Positions 22,518 through 33,691 of a DNA stretch of 64,000 nucleotides are shown here, one piece after another. The translations under genes and the position numbers were made by a program. The first letter of the stretch is position 1. Each line of letters opens with the position of its first letter. A model generated the notes under the pieces. The model searched no databases, had not been told where the DNA came from, and saw only the letters and a list, made by a program, of their open reading frames with translations. The DNA comes from Apium graveolens (taxonomy: Eukaryota > Streptophyta > Magnoliopsida > Apiales > Apiaceae), in assembly GCF_009905375.1 (NCBI RefSeq), contig NC_133650.1, positions 174,265,485 to 174,329,484 on the forward strand, given 5' to 3'.

Positions 22518-25500
22518 TGTAACATCTGGGAAATATCGTATAATTATTTATATCAATATATGATTATTATGTGAATGTTATATGAATTTTTGGTGAATTA
22601 TCTGGTGTTTGATAATAATATTTGGATGTTTGTATGTAATAAAATGTGAGTATGTTAATTTTAATATGTCCAGAATAAAATATAGATAATTAAGGTATTT
22701 TTCTGGTAATTTTTTTTGAGTGTTAGATGATTTTATATTAATTTATGAATTATTAATTATTTTCTGAATAATTACCAAAATTATTTTATAAAGCCGGGAA
22801 TCGTCCGACTTCAATCGTTTTTACGTTTTTACAACCCGAAACTCTTCCGAAAACTCCTTCCTAACCTAATTTGGTAATTCCGGACATTTTCCGTGTTTTG
22901 ACTTTTTCGATCCGGGTTACGATTTGACCTGTAGGAGTACCGGTATGAAATTTTCGATACACAAATCATTTCATATATCGATAAGAATTTATATTTCTCA
23001 AAAGGCGAGACATTATCACTTTAATTTCGTATAAAGTATTTTATAGTAAGCTCTATTTTGATAATTATCCAATTCTGGTATTAAAATCGTATCGTCTTTT
23101 CAGTTACTTAGCGGCTAAGTAACCCATTTTCAGACCTGATTTATAAATGTAATTATGGAATTATCAAACAAATAAAATAGGTTATGGTTCAGTCAACTGT
23201 GTGTCATTGTGGTATAAACTGTTTATGATTTGTTAGATGTGAGGATTAATTTTATAATCAATTATCGAGCTATATCCATTTAATTCATTTTAAAGTGATT
23301 TTATTGAATATTTATTCATAAAAATGCTAAAATTGTTTCTAAAATTATTTTTGTTGTGCTATAACTTCATTTATTATTTTTAGGAGTTTATAAAATTTAG
23401 AAATCAATATTTTATTTATTATTTAATTTTAAATAATTTTATGATTCTATTTAATTGTAAAATCAACATTTAATACCAAGATATTTCAAAAATCATGAAA
23501 AATTATTTTGATATCTTTTGAATATTCCGGGAAGTGTGATATATAATTTATAATTTTCTCGATAAAATTTGACGTGCAACTATTTCGTTAAATTGCGAAG
23601 AAATGAGTCAGACATTATAAGAAAATAAATAAGTGGTGATAAGAACAAAATAAAATAATCAGAAGAGATAATTATATCTCCTATTTTCCTGATAAACATC
23701 AATTGTCTCCGTCTCTCTCTTCGTTCTCTCCCTCTCTTCAATTCTCTCTCGCATCTCTCGACTGTCTCTCTACAATCTCTCTCAAAATCTCTCTCCGTAA
23801 TCTCTATCTCTCCCTCTATTGTTTCTTCCCTTTCCGTTTTCCCCTGTTCCTCGGTAATTTTCCGATCGCCGCCTTATATATTCCAGCCTTGGATTCATTG
23901 TTCATACCTGTTATTGCTGCATATGTGTTTATATATGTATAATTGTGTGTGTGTGTGTTGCCTTGAACCGCCGCCTCTCCTCGGATCTTTCCGGCAAGAC
24001 GGTGGCGAGTGGGTGGCGCGTGGCTGCTTTGTTATTGCGGTTCCGTTGTCTGCTCTGTTTTACTCACTGTATTGTGTTGGTCATGCCGATGTTTGGCTTG
24101 ATCATCGTGGGTTTTGCTGTATGGTGTGTTGTTCTTCTTTCCGGTTGCCGCACTTTTCCGGCATGGCAGCCGGACTTGTGTACCTGTGTGCGTGACACGT
24201 ATTGTTGCCTCTGTGATTTTATTTAATTGTCTGACTGAAATTCTTTTTATTAATTTTGCAGAAAAATATTGATTAACGGTTCGTGATAAAATAAAATTCG
24301 TACGAGAAATGATTGAAATTAATCGGTGGAATTCGTATGGAAACCCGAATTTAACGGGTACCGACGAATTTTACCGCCGTCGGCGATGAGCTTCGGCGAG
24401 CCGACGGTGGGCGATGATGATTTCTATCTGAGTCCTACGTTATTAATTAAATAAAAATAGTTGGTAAATTAGTTGTGAAACGAAAATGGGAATAAAATAA
24501 AAATACGAATGAAAATGCAAAATACAAATAGTATTAATAATTAAGCGAATCGGAGTTTGGGACTTGGTAATTGGATTGTGGATTGAATTATGTCGTGGTT
24601 GTTATTGTGATTGGATTGTTGTTGTGGATGGACGTCGATTTGATTTCGACGGGTAGGCCGATAAACAAAGGAAACGCTGCCCGATTTTCGGGAAAATATC
24701 CGAAAATACGGGAACGTAACCTATAATTATCAGAGACGTCGAATAACTATATACAATTATATTATATGAACTTGACTGCGATTAAGACAAGATAGTTTAT
24801 AAATAATCGATTATCCTGTTTTTCGAAACGACGAGTATACGTATTTTCTGAAAATAAATACCGAACCGAGTTTCGAAGATGTGAACCATAATTGCTATGT
24901 GTATTTCGATAATACATATAAATATGAATCCAGTTATGAAATCGTATGGGTAGAATATGATAACGAGTTGATGTTAAGCTTAAGCGGTTATCTGAATTAG
25001 GGTATTTCAACCCTGTAGGTTTTAGACGGAAGACCCGAGATTTGACATCGGACTAGGAACGATCTAATGATTAGACGTCGAGATCAACGAAGTTCCAACT
25101 AAAGGGTCTGAATGTTGGGATCATATCAAGAATAGGAAAGTAGTTTGACGATAAAGCCGAACGATCAAAGTCGAACCAAAGTCAATAGCGGTTAAAGCTT
25201 ATTGAGGCAAGTACCCTAACCTCACTTATCATTCAAGTGACGTTTAACTCAATTCATATTATGCAAGTATCTCTATCATCACTTATTGTTCAAGTGATAT
25301 TTATTTTAAATTTTACCATGCAAGTATTGCTTTCCCTATTCTCAGTTTAGAATCGATAAGCATATCGCTGAATTAAATAATTCTGTTTATGCAAGTATTC
25401 CCGAACTTTCTTTTAAATACTGCAAGTATTCCTAACCTTTCTCCTTAAATACTGCAAATATTTATTCTCTTCTATTCTAAGTTCAGAATAGTTAACTGTT

Positions 25501-26645
25501 TTATATTTCGCTGCAATTACTCTTATTATGCCAGTTCTTTTAAATTCTTGTTCCTATAATTCGATTGCTCTCTTGAGCAAATACCCATTCGTTCGGGTTA
25601 TTTGCGAACCCTAATTTGGGATGTTTTGAAATCAGAATGATTTGATATCAAAATACTCTACGGGCTGGATGATTATTATGAGGACCAGTGATGAGCTGGA
25701 TCCTATGGGCCGGAGATGGACCGGACCCTTTAGGCCATAGTTGCCTGGGTGCCCCATATGTTGGTTGGGTCTATGCAGTTGGGTATAGATCCGCACTATC
25801 TCCTGACTGATCAGCAGGTTATAGTGCATATGTTGGTTTCTAGTGTTCAGTCCAATTTATTGTTGTTCGCCATTAATGGCATTCCCTCTTGAAATAAAAC
25901 GTGAGTATGGTTTAAAGTTATTCTTTCTTAGCACTCAGTTTCGGGAAATTACAATGTTTCTAAATATATTCGAGGTTCAGATTGTTGCTGCAGCATTAGT
26001 TGCTCAGTGATAGTTAGGATCTTGAATGAATTGAGATCTTCTTAATTATTCAACCCATCCTTATCAGGCTGGTTTAGCAGGCTAAGTCTATGGAAACTTA
26101 GTCGATAATGATGGATACTGAATAGTTAGGAATTTCTTGAACGTCGTTTTATGAATAGTTATTGCATCCATTGCTCAATTATGAAATGATACCAGAAGCT
26201 ATTTTGAAAACACGCGATCTCTAAAAGCTCTGACAAAAATGTCATTATGTCCTAAGTGATTCATAGCAATGCAAATCAACTTGATTTTTAGATAACGAGA
26301 TATATACTTGCTGGGCATTTTTGGCTCACTCTTGCTTTGTCAATTTTTATTTCTGCCAGAAACAGATAAGGATTAAAGTGAATAGCTTTGATAGACAGCA
26401 GAAGTTAGAGAAGTTTCCGTTGCGAGAGGTTGAAAGTGTTAGAAGGATGCGACAAGAGCATTAGTTCAAAGGTATATATATACTTGTATTATAGTTGAAG
26501 TGAGTTGTAGAAGGTTAGATTCTTGTTTCATACCATGACCTGTAAAAGATCCGGACTTAAGGGGTTATTTATTTATTTATTTCTTTACTTTATGTAATAA
26601 TGGTTTAGTAACACCAAATCTTGACCCCGGATTTGGGGCGTTACA
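22518..26645 (+). repeat. Element F 3' LTR (4.13 kb)
   Basis: Copy of 13231-17430 with about seven substitutions and a 72-bp deletion corresponding to 17019-17090 of the 5' LTR. The deletion ends lie in a TATAT direct repeat (17014-17018 and 17086-17090), which points to slippage or short-homology recombination. It ends GTTACA at 26645 and is followed by the TSD AATAT. Confidence 0.95.
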
Positions 26646-26650
26646 AATAT

Positions 26651-27650
26651 CTTTATCTAACTTGGTTACAGTGGCCATGGGAGTGGATGCAGTTGAACAA
26701 TCTTGCATTCTAAATTTCTTCAGTAAATTTCTGGTGTACTTGGATTGACAGATAAAAGTATCTTCTTCATTATGCTTGACTTGAAGTCCCAGAAAATAGC
26801 TGAATTCTCCCATCATACTCATTTGATATCTTGACTGCATTAGCTTTGCAAACCTTTCACAGAGTTTGGCATTTGTAGAACCAAATATGATATCATCAAC
26901 ATATATCTGTACCAAAAGTAGGTCCTTTCCATGGTTGAGGTAGAACAGTGTTTTATTAATTGTACCTCTGTGAAATCCAGTTTCTAGAAGAAATTGAGCT
27001 AAAGTCTCATTCCATGCTCTAGGAGCTTGTTTAAGGCCATTAAGTGCTTTGTCAAGCCTGTAGACATGATTTGGAAATTTTGAATCTACAAAGCCTGGAG
27101 GTTGTTCAACATAGACCTCTTCTTCCAATTCTCCATTAAGAAAAGCACTTTTCACATCCATTTGAAAGAGTTTAAACTTTTTGTGAGTAGCATAAGCCAA
27201 AAATATTCTTATGGCTTCCAATCTAGAAATTGGTGTAAATGTTTCATCATAATCAATACCCTCCTATTGAGAGTAGCCTTTAGCAACCAGCCTTGCTTTA
27301 TTCCTTGTAATTATGCCATCACTGTCAGTTTTATTTCTGAATACCCATTTTGTGCCAACAATGGATCTGTTCTTTGGTCTTGGCACTAGGGTCCAGACTT
27401 TATTTCTTTCAAATTCATTTAACTCTTCCTGCATTGCTTGTACCCAATCAGCATCTTGAAGAGCTTCTTCCACTTTCTTTGGTTCAGTCTGAGATAGAAA
27501 AGAATGATAGAGACATTCATTTGATGTTGAAGTTCTAGTTCTGACACTTGCTTCAGGATCTCCAATTATTAAGTCAGGTGTATGTGATTTGGTCCACTTC
27601 CTTGCAGATTGAAGTTGACTTCTAGAAGTGGATCCTCCCCCATGTTCCAT
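26651..27650 (-). pseudogene. Element D pol: reverse transcriptase
   Basis: The sense runs from about 27650 down: LQDADWVQAMQEELNEFERN, WTLVPRPKN, GTKWVFRNKTD, ARLVAKGYSQ, a TAG, then [11 protein letters not shown] (out of frame around 27250), [19 protein letters not shown], the active-site box [10 protein letters not shown], and [15 protein letters not shown]. The domain order and YVDD box are those of Copia RT. The stop after KGYSQ replaces what is normally a Gln codon (CAG to TAG type). The reading is cut at 26651 by element F just before RNase H. Confidence 0.92.
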
Positions 27651-27854
27651 GTTGTCTCCATCAGCATTTTCTGATGCTCCCCCTGTAGTTATGCTCTCTG
27701 AAACTTCAGAATTTGACTTGGATCCTTCAGGATTTGAAGTATCAGAGTTTCCAGAATTATCAGAATTTGGCTCATTAGAACTAGATGTATCAGAACTTGA
27801 AGAGCCAGTGACAGGTTCTGATGCTTCTTGAGAGTCTTGAGATGTGGTTGGATT
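27651..27854 (-). pseudogene. Element D pol: Ser-rich linker between integrase and RT
   Basis: This low-complexity linker is rich in Ser, Glu and Asp. In the plus strand it contains repeated TCAGAACTTGA and TCAGAATTTGG-like strings, which are copies of D's dispersed motif. No domain is recognised, and frame changes make the precise protein uncertain. Confidence 0.55.
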
Positions 27855-28912
27855 TCAAGATTGCTCTCCCTGGACAGGTGCATTTTCCTTTGGAGTTGTT
27901 ACCACAGTTTCAATGACATTATAACTTAAGCCGTCAGAACTTACAGGTTCAGATTTTAAGTCATCAGAATTTGCAGAATCAGAATTTAAGTCTTCATTTT
28001 CAAATCTCAGCTGATCATGATCATTGAAATCTTCAAGTCTAGTAATCTTCTTATCATCAAAAGGTACATTGATAGATTCCATGACAACCCTTGTTCTTAA
28101 ATTTTGGACTCTGAAGGCTTTTGTGGAAAGTGGATATCCAACAAAAATTCCTTTATCAACTTTTAGATCAAATTTTGACAGCTGTTCAGGATGAGTTTTA
28201 AGAACAAAACACTTGCAACCAAATACATTAAAGTATTTCAGATTTGGTTTCTTTTTTTCACCATCTCATATGGTGTTTTTCCATGCTTGTTTATGAGTAT
28301 AGCATTCTGTGTAAAATAAGCAGTCTGTACAGCTTCAGCCCAAAAGTAGGTTGGCAGCTTTGCTTCATCAAGCATAGTCCGTGCAGCTTCAATTAGAGTC
28401 ATGTTCTTTCTTTCTACAACTCCATTTTGTTGTGGAGTTCCAGGTGCTAAAAATTCCTGTTTAATTTCATGCTTTTTGCAGAACTCTTCCATGATTGAAT
28501 TCTTGAACTCAGTGCCATTATCACTTCTTATAATTTTAACAGAATCTTTGACCAACTTATCCAGCTGTCTGACATGATTAGTTAGAGTAGATGCAGTTTC
28601 ATTCTTCTTGTGCAAGAAGTACACCCAAGTGTACCTTGTGAACTCATCCACTATAACCATAACATATTTCTTCTTTGCAATAGACATGACATTGACTGGA
28701 CCAAATAGATCAACATGCAGTAGGTGATAAGGCTCAAGAATTGATGACTCAGTTTTGCTCTTAAAAGAAGATTTTCTTTGTTTTACCTTTTGACATGAAT
28801 CACAAAGGCCATCAGGAGCAAATACTGATTTTGGAAGTCCTCTCACAAGATCTTTCTTTACAAGCTCATTTATGTTGTTGAAATTTAAATGAGAGAGTCT
28901 TTTGTGCCAATT
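27855..28912 (-). pseudogene. Element D pol: integrase
   Basis: The sense begins with the zinc-binding HHCC region (HKRLSHLNFNNINELV, then CDSCQKVKQRKSS). The three catalytic blocks are HVDLFGPVN, RSDNGTEFKNS and NGVVERKNMT, so D, D and E are all present. The C-terminal region GYPLSTKAF and VVMESINVPFDD follows in another frame after a frameshift at about 28250, next to a homopolymer. A TAG just upstream of the HHCC domain (about 28913) replaces a Trp-like codon. The enzyme would have inserted D's cDNA. Confidence 0.92.
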
Positions 28913-29329
28913 CTAGCTTTCTTCAGTTGATGCTCTACTCAACAAACAGATTGCAGAACCATCAGTACTTGTTGAAAGTCTGGCTTCATAAATGTTACCA
29001 TGCCTGTAACCTTTTGAAACCACTTTGCCTGTAGAATTGCTTAACACTTCACAGTGTTCTTCAAAGAAATCCACATGATAACCTCTGTCACAGATTTGAC
29101 TCACACTTAGCAGATTGTGTTTAAGTCCTGAGACAAGAGCTACTGTTTCAATGATGACATTCCCAAGATTAATATTTCCATATCCCAGAGTTTTTCCCAT
29201 GTTGCCATCTCCATAAGAAACTCCTGGTCCAGCTTTCTCCATAAAGTTTGAGAGCAGGGCTTTATTTCCAGTCATATGTCCTGAACATCCACTATCCAGT
29301 ATTAGGATATTTTTCCTGTTGCCCTGCAA
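28913..29329 (-). pseudogene. Element D pol: aspartic protease
   Basis: An open 138-codon stretch has the active site ILDSGCSGHMTG followed by YGDGNMGKTLGYG, HNLLSVSQICDRGY and GYRHGNIYEARL, the usual Copia protease and pre-integrase linker. The reading ends at the TAG that separates it from the HHCC region of integrase. The catalytic Asp is intact. Confidence 0.9.
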
Positions 29330-30390
29330 TCACAAAGACCACTAATGGTTAGTTTTGAGGACCCAAACTTGCTTGGATCCTTTGGCTTTTTAAGTTTGTT
29401 AGCATTTGCAGCGGATTTAATATCAGAGTTTATGCTAACATGCTATTTATCAGAACTTATATCAGACTTTGCATCAGACTTTACACTAGAAGGAATTAAA
29501 GTAACTTTCTTCAAAGAAGGTTTTATTTGATAACAATTATAGTACAAACTATGATATTCCTTACAAGTATAAATGGAATGCCATAAACTACCACAATGAA
29601 AACAAGGATTTTATGGCTTAAACCTAACAGACTGACTCTTAACTCTTGACTTAGGAGGTAAAGAATTTATATTCTTATTCTTACTGCAAAAAGAAGCAAG
29701 ATGGTTAGAGTTTTTACAGTTATAACATTTCTTTCTAGGAGCATTAGGATCAGGCATATAATTATTACTTTTATTCACACTTTCCTTTTCATTCCTATTT
29801 TTCCTAGTTGCCTTTACCTTGTTGACATTCCTTATTTCTTTCAGCTTATGCTTAAGCTGCTTCTTAGTCATTAAGCCTATGTTAACTTCAGCTGGTTTAT
29901 CCTATTTTAATTTGTCAGAAGTTGACTTTTCCTTAACTTCTGTCACAGATTCTTTCATCTTTTCAGAATCAGACTTTACAGTTTTAGCTACAAACTTAAC
30001 ACGATTTACCTTTGTCTTAACAATCTGTTTAACAACAATTGGCTTAATTTGTTCAGTTCCTTTTTCACTTTTATCATCTCCATAACCTAAGCCCTCTTTC
30101 CAGTTTCCACTACTTAATAAGTTCTGAGTTGTTCTGCCAGAGTTAGTCCAAGTCCTGATAATCTCTCTTTCTTTTTCTAACTCAGTTTTTAGAGATTGAT
30201 TCCATTTTAGCAATTCATCTCTAACATAAAAAGTATCATCTCTTTCTTTCTGAGTTTGATGGAACATGACTAACTCTTTTTCCAAATAGTCATTCCCTTT
30301 CTTATAAGCAAGATTTTCAGAAGTTAATCTTTCACATGTTAAAGTTTGATCTCTGTAAATAATAAACATGGTTTTAAGATATAATCTCAA
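29330..30390 (-). pseudogene. Element D gag, C-terminal coiled-coil and second zinc knuckle
   Basis: From 30390 down there is a heptad-like region (ERLTSENLAYKKGNDYLEKE, then ELEKEREIIRTW) of likely coiled coil, a Lys/Glu-rich stretch, and at 29871-29611 a basic region with an intact CX2CX4HX4C knuckle, CYNCKNSNHLASFC. The two open stretches and the main gag ORF are joined by frame changes near 30390 and 29900. 29330-29610 is a linker reaching the protease, with more copies of the TCAGAACTT motif near 29447. Confidence 0.8.
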
Positions 30391-31688
30391 CTCAATAATA
30401 TCATCAGTTGAAAAGCATAAGTTGTTTGAGGTAACTTCAATTCAGCAGTTTCAGGGCTGCCATCAACATTTGCCATTAAAGCATAATTAACCTCATCTTC
30501 AGAATCTGAAGAGTCTATCCAGCTTTTCTTCTTTATGATAAGTGCCTTGCTTTTTTCACTCTTTCCTTTCTTATAGTCAGGGGATATGTGGCCTCTTTCA
30601 CCACAATTGTAGCATTTGACATTTGAGTTGTCTCCTCTATCAGACTTTGCACTTTTGCCTTCATACTTTCTGAACCCTTTCTTATCAGAACTTCCACCTT
30701 TCTTGGAAAACTTCTTTCCCCTTCTGAATTTCCGGTAGGCTATCTTTGTGATACCCTTCACCATAAGAGCACAAAATTTCATCATCTCTTTATTAGCATC
30801 TATTTCAGGTAAACTTTCAGTTTCTGAATCATCATCATCAGAACTTGATGATTCTGAATCAGACTTTATGATGAGAGCCTTTCCTTTGCCTTTCTTTGAG
30901 ACAGCCACCTTGGGGGATTCCTCCTCGGCTTTAAAAGCAACTGTCCTTAACTTTCTCCCATGTCTCTTGCTCCTTTGATCCATCTCAAGTTCATAAATCT
31001 TGAGCATGCCATAAATTTCATCAAGAGTAGTTTCATCAAGAGCATAGTTGTCTCTTATATTAGTAGACTTCAAATCCCAACTTTCAGGAAGAGCTAAGAG
31101 GAATTTTAGATTTGAATCTTCAAGATCATATTCCTTGTCCACCAGTGACAGATCATTCAAGAGTTTGACAAACCTGTCATATAAGTCCGTTAATGACTCA
31201 TCAGCTTTTGAGTCAAAGTGCTCATACTCTAGAGTGAGTATAGTCCTCATGTTCTTCTTGATTGCATCAGTTCCCTGGCATCTTATCTCCAAAGCATCCC
31301 ATATCTCCTTTGCAGTCTTGCAATGAATTACCCTGTTTGACATGACATTATCAATGGCACTACGCAGCAAATGCCTTACCTTTGCATCCTTGGCAATGGA
31401 TGAGATATCTTCAGCTGTATACTCACTTTTCTCCTTTGGTATGGTCTTTTCTGGCTGATCTGCAACTACAACAGAGAGCTTGGTTGGTTTATGTGGTCGT
31501 TCATTAATTCTTTCAAGGTATTCTGGATCTGTAGCTTCCAGAAACATATCCATCTTCACTTTCCAAATGAGATACTCAGAAGGTCTCAGTATGGGAACCC
31601 TAATAGTCTCATATCGACTGTGGGTTTGAGTTTTTTGAGTTTCTTCAGTTTTAGTGAGCTTGGTTGGAGTTTGTTCTTCTTCAGACAT
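30387..31688 (-). CDS. gag: Element D gag (433 codons, 5' part of the original gag)
   Basis: This is the longest intact ORF in the window. It starts at an ATG only 40 bp from the PBS. N-terminal SEYLIWKVKMDMFLEATDPE and YLERINERPHKPTK are typical of SIRE-like gag, followed by the capsid-like region with TAKEIWDALEIRCQGTD and EHFDSKADESLTDLYDRFVK, then an acidic Ser-rich hinge and a zinc knuckle, CYNCGERGHISPDY. The fourth ligand of that knuckle is Tyr instead of Cys. The ORF ends in a short out-of-frame tail, so the original protein was longer and continued at 30390. Confidence 0.88.
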   Translation of the reverse strand: MSEEEQTPTKLTKTEETQKTQTHSRYETIRVPILRPSEYLIWKVKMDMFLEATDPEYLERINERPHKPTKLSVVVADQPEKTIPKEKSEYTAEDISSIAKDAKVRHLLRSAIDNVMSNRVIHCKTAKEIWDALEIRCQGTDAIKKNMRTILTLEYEHFDSKADESLTDLYDRFVKLLNDLSLVDKEYDLEDSNLKFLLALPESWDLKSTNIRDNYALDETTLDEIYGMLKIYELEMDQRSKRHGRKLRTVAFKAEEESPKVAVSKKGKGKALIIKSDSESSSSDDDDSETESLPEIDANKEMMKFCALMVKGITKIAYRKFRRGKKFSKKGGSSDKKGFRKYEGKSAKSDRGDNSNVKCYNCGERGHISPDYKKGKSEKSKALIIKKKSWIDSSDSEDEVNYALMANVDGSPETAELKLPQTTYAFQLMILLS

Positions 31689-31727
31689 GATTGTTTGGAT
31701 CTTTACTGTATGTGTGTTTACAGATAA

Positions 31728-31739
31728 GCTCTGATACCA
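31728..31739 (-). other. Element D primer binding site
   Basis: The plus strand GCTCTGATACCA is the reverse complement of TGGTATCAGAGC, the initiator tRNA-Met type site. It lies two bases from the 5' LTR (31742). Confidence 0.95.
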
Positions 31740-31741
31740 AT

Positions 31742-32308
31742 TGTTAGGTCACACAAAACTGTAGAAGGGGGTTGAATACAGTGTTTAGTACAATCAAATC
31801 GATTCCGAACACAAGTAACGGTAAAAAGATAAATTCAATATAATAAACTCTATTACAATGGAACTGTTCTCTCTCAGTGATGAACAAATATCACTAAGAG
31901 CTGCTAGGTTACAATGTATAATCTTCTCGATAATGATAACACATATAGTGTAAACCTATGTCTGTGTTTATATAGTACACAGTTACAAGATAACTTCTAA
32001 TTGATATGGAATATAATTATGTCTCCTAAAATATATTAATCAGATATCTTATACAAGTCTTCTTATCTTCTAACTCTTTCTATGCATATCTTCTTCTGTT
32101 TTAGTCTCAATCTTTTACTGTTAATCAGCTTCCTTCCCTAACTGTAAGTCCTCCCGTACTTAAGTTCTGATATGACCTTAAGTTCTGATATCTATCTTCT
32201 GACTTCCAGTAAGTACTGATTCCAGTAAGTCATAATATTTCATGTTTGTTAAGATCTGAAAACTAAACATGAAACATATTAGACATGACATCTCAAATAT
32301 ATCTAACA
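31742..32308 (-). repeat. Element D 5' LTR
   Basis: 567 bp, partner of 6933-7499, with about 25 mismatches. It holds the two AAGTTCTGATAT strings at about 32163-32190. The TSD TAACC follows at 32309-32313. Confidence 0.95.
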
Positions 32309-32415
32309 TAACCCAAATAGCATCATGATTTGCATTGGTCCTCGGTAATCCAACTACACAATCCTTCACAATATGTTCTCATTTCCATTCTGGAATGTCC
32401 AATGGCTGTAACAAT
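32309..32415 (-). pseudogene. Element B pol: 107-bp slice of integrase between insertions D and E
   Basis: The minus-strand sense reads across LDIPEWKWE, then KDCVVGLPRTNANHDAIWV. This matches the block around the first catalytic Asp in element E (MDFVVGLPKTKSNHDAIWV at about 48370-48425). In B the residue at the catalytic position is still Asp (KDC). It joins 51974-52081 on one side and 6927 on the other once D, E and their duplications are removed. Confidence 0.9.
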
Positions 32416-33069
32416 TATAACGACTCGTACATTTTTGTAATATTTAAAGGTGCAATTATTATGTAATTAATTAAACAAAGAATTGTATTTTGATTTTGAT
32501 ACATGTGCTTTATTTATTACTATTTATATGTGATTGTTGGGTTGCTTGGACTATTCGTATGATTGTTTGTTGAACCATATTATTTTTGTTTCGCTTTTAA
32601 AAAGTGGTTTTATGGTAAATTTATTTTTTTTTTAAAAAAATATTTGGATTGTGTCTAAAATTGTTCTTATGATATCATAATTTCAATAATTATTTTTGGG
32701 ATTTTATAAAATTTAAAAATCAATATTTCATTAATTATTTCTCTTTAAATGATTTTCTGATTGCATATAATTGAAAAATCAGTATTTGATTCCAGAATTT
32801 CTCAAAAATTACAAAACTCATATTTTATTAAGTTTTTAGTATTATAAGAATTTTAAAATTATTTTGGAAATTTTCGGGATTAAACTTATTCCCGCGTTGT
32901 TTCGTTTACTCGTTAAATACAGGTATAAGTTGCGTTTCAAAAATGATTTAAAAATTCAGAGAATTTTATTTTAATAATTTTGGATTATTTGTGATTATTT
33001 GAGATTGTTTTGGAATTTTTCCGATTAACTCTCATGCGCGATATATATCATTAATTTTATGATTCAGCG

Positions 33070-33123
33070 TTATAAATGGGCTTGCAGTCGGGAAATAGCC
33101 ACGTGTCCTTTTTATTGGACACG
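33070..33123 (+). promoter_or_regulatory. Probable LTR promoter of E: TATA box with G-box dyad
   Basis: TTATAAATGG at 33070-33079 fits a TATA box. Twenty bases on is CCACGTGTCC (33099-33108), a G-box/ABRE-like ACGTG site, and GTGTCC is repeated inverted as GGACAC at 33117-33122. A CT-rich tract of the kind found at plant transcription starts follows from about 33170. The same arrangement is kept in the 3' LTR at 50002-50054. Promoter use is inferred. Confidence 0.55.
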
Positions 33124-33691
33124 CGGCCGAGTAGAAAGAAGTGTGGCAGTGTTTTTGGTTACATCATCTCCTTCTATCTCCCTTGTCTCACACCTCCCTG
33201 ATGTCTCTCTCTAATTTCTCTCATATTTCTCTCTTTTAATCTCTCTATTTCTTTCTTTGTCTCCGTCTCTTTCCCTCTCCTCCCCTCTGTTCTTCTGCTT
33301 CCCGCCGCTACTCGCCGTTTTCCGGGCGTCCCTTTTTCCGGTTGGTCTTGTGCCTTCTCAGTCTTGTTTCGTATATATATATATATATATGAGTTGTGGT
33401 GTGTGTATGTAATTGGGTGTGTGAGTATTGTGTTGTGTGTGTGTTTTCCGGGATGGTTCCCGGCCGGTGTTGTGTTCCCGTTTTTGGCTGTGGTGATGCC
33501 GCGTGCTTCACACGCGCGTGTGCCCTGTTTACCCCTAATTTTTTTTACGTTTTTTCTTTATCCAGTTTTTTGCAGGGATAGTTTGATTAATGTTCGTGAT
33601 ATTAAAATAATTTCATGCGGGAATTCGAAGTAAATAATCGATGAAATTTATTCGGACACCCGAACCTTTTGGGCACCAATAAATTTTACCG

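Larger units (their letters stand above)
13231..26645 (+). mobile_element. Element F: young non-coding LARD-like LTR retrotransposon
   Basis: The LTRs at 13231-17430 (4200 bp) and 22518-26645 (4128 bp) begin TGTAAC and end GTTACA. The TSD AATAT is at 13226-13230 and 26646-26650. A PBS matching initiator tRNA-Met and a PPT border a 5.1-kb internal region without any recognisable gag or pol. This is the structure of a LARD (large retrotransposon derivative). The LTRs differ at about seven points plus one 72-bp deletion. The block GATTCTGAGGACAGAATCC before the PPT is shared with Tekay-like element B, so the likely parent is a chromovirus. Confidence 0.95.
6933..32308 (-). mobile_element. Element D: SIRE/Maximus-like Copia retrotransposon, split by F
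   Basis: The LTRs at 6933-7499 and 31742-32308 are 567 bp each, start TGTTAGG and end TCTAACA. The TSD TAACC is at 6928-6932 and 32309-32313. The minus-strand order is LTR, PBS, gag, protease, integrase, RT, RNase H, spacer, env-like ORF, PPT, LTR. Element F (13231-26645) splits it just after RT, and subtracting F leaves about 12 kb, normal for SIRE-type elements. D sits inside the integrase gene of B. The LTRs differ at about 25 sites (about 4.4%). Confidence 0.95.

Noticed and set aside
33364..33633. ORFs of 61-89 codons over the TA/TG microsatellite of the E LTR, and again near 50276-50569
   Set aside because: Low complexity, overlapping frames, not conserved between the two LTR copies in length.
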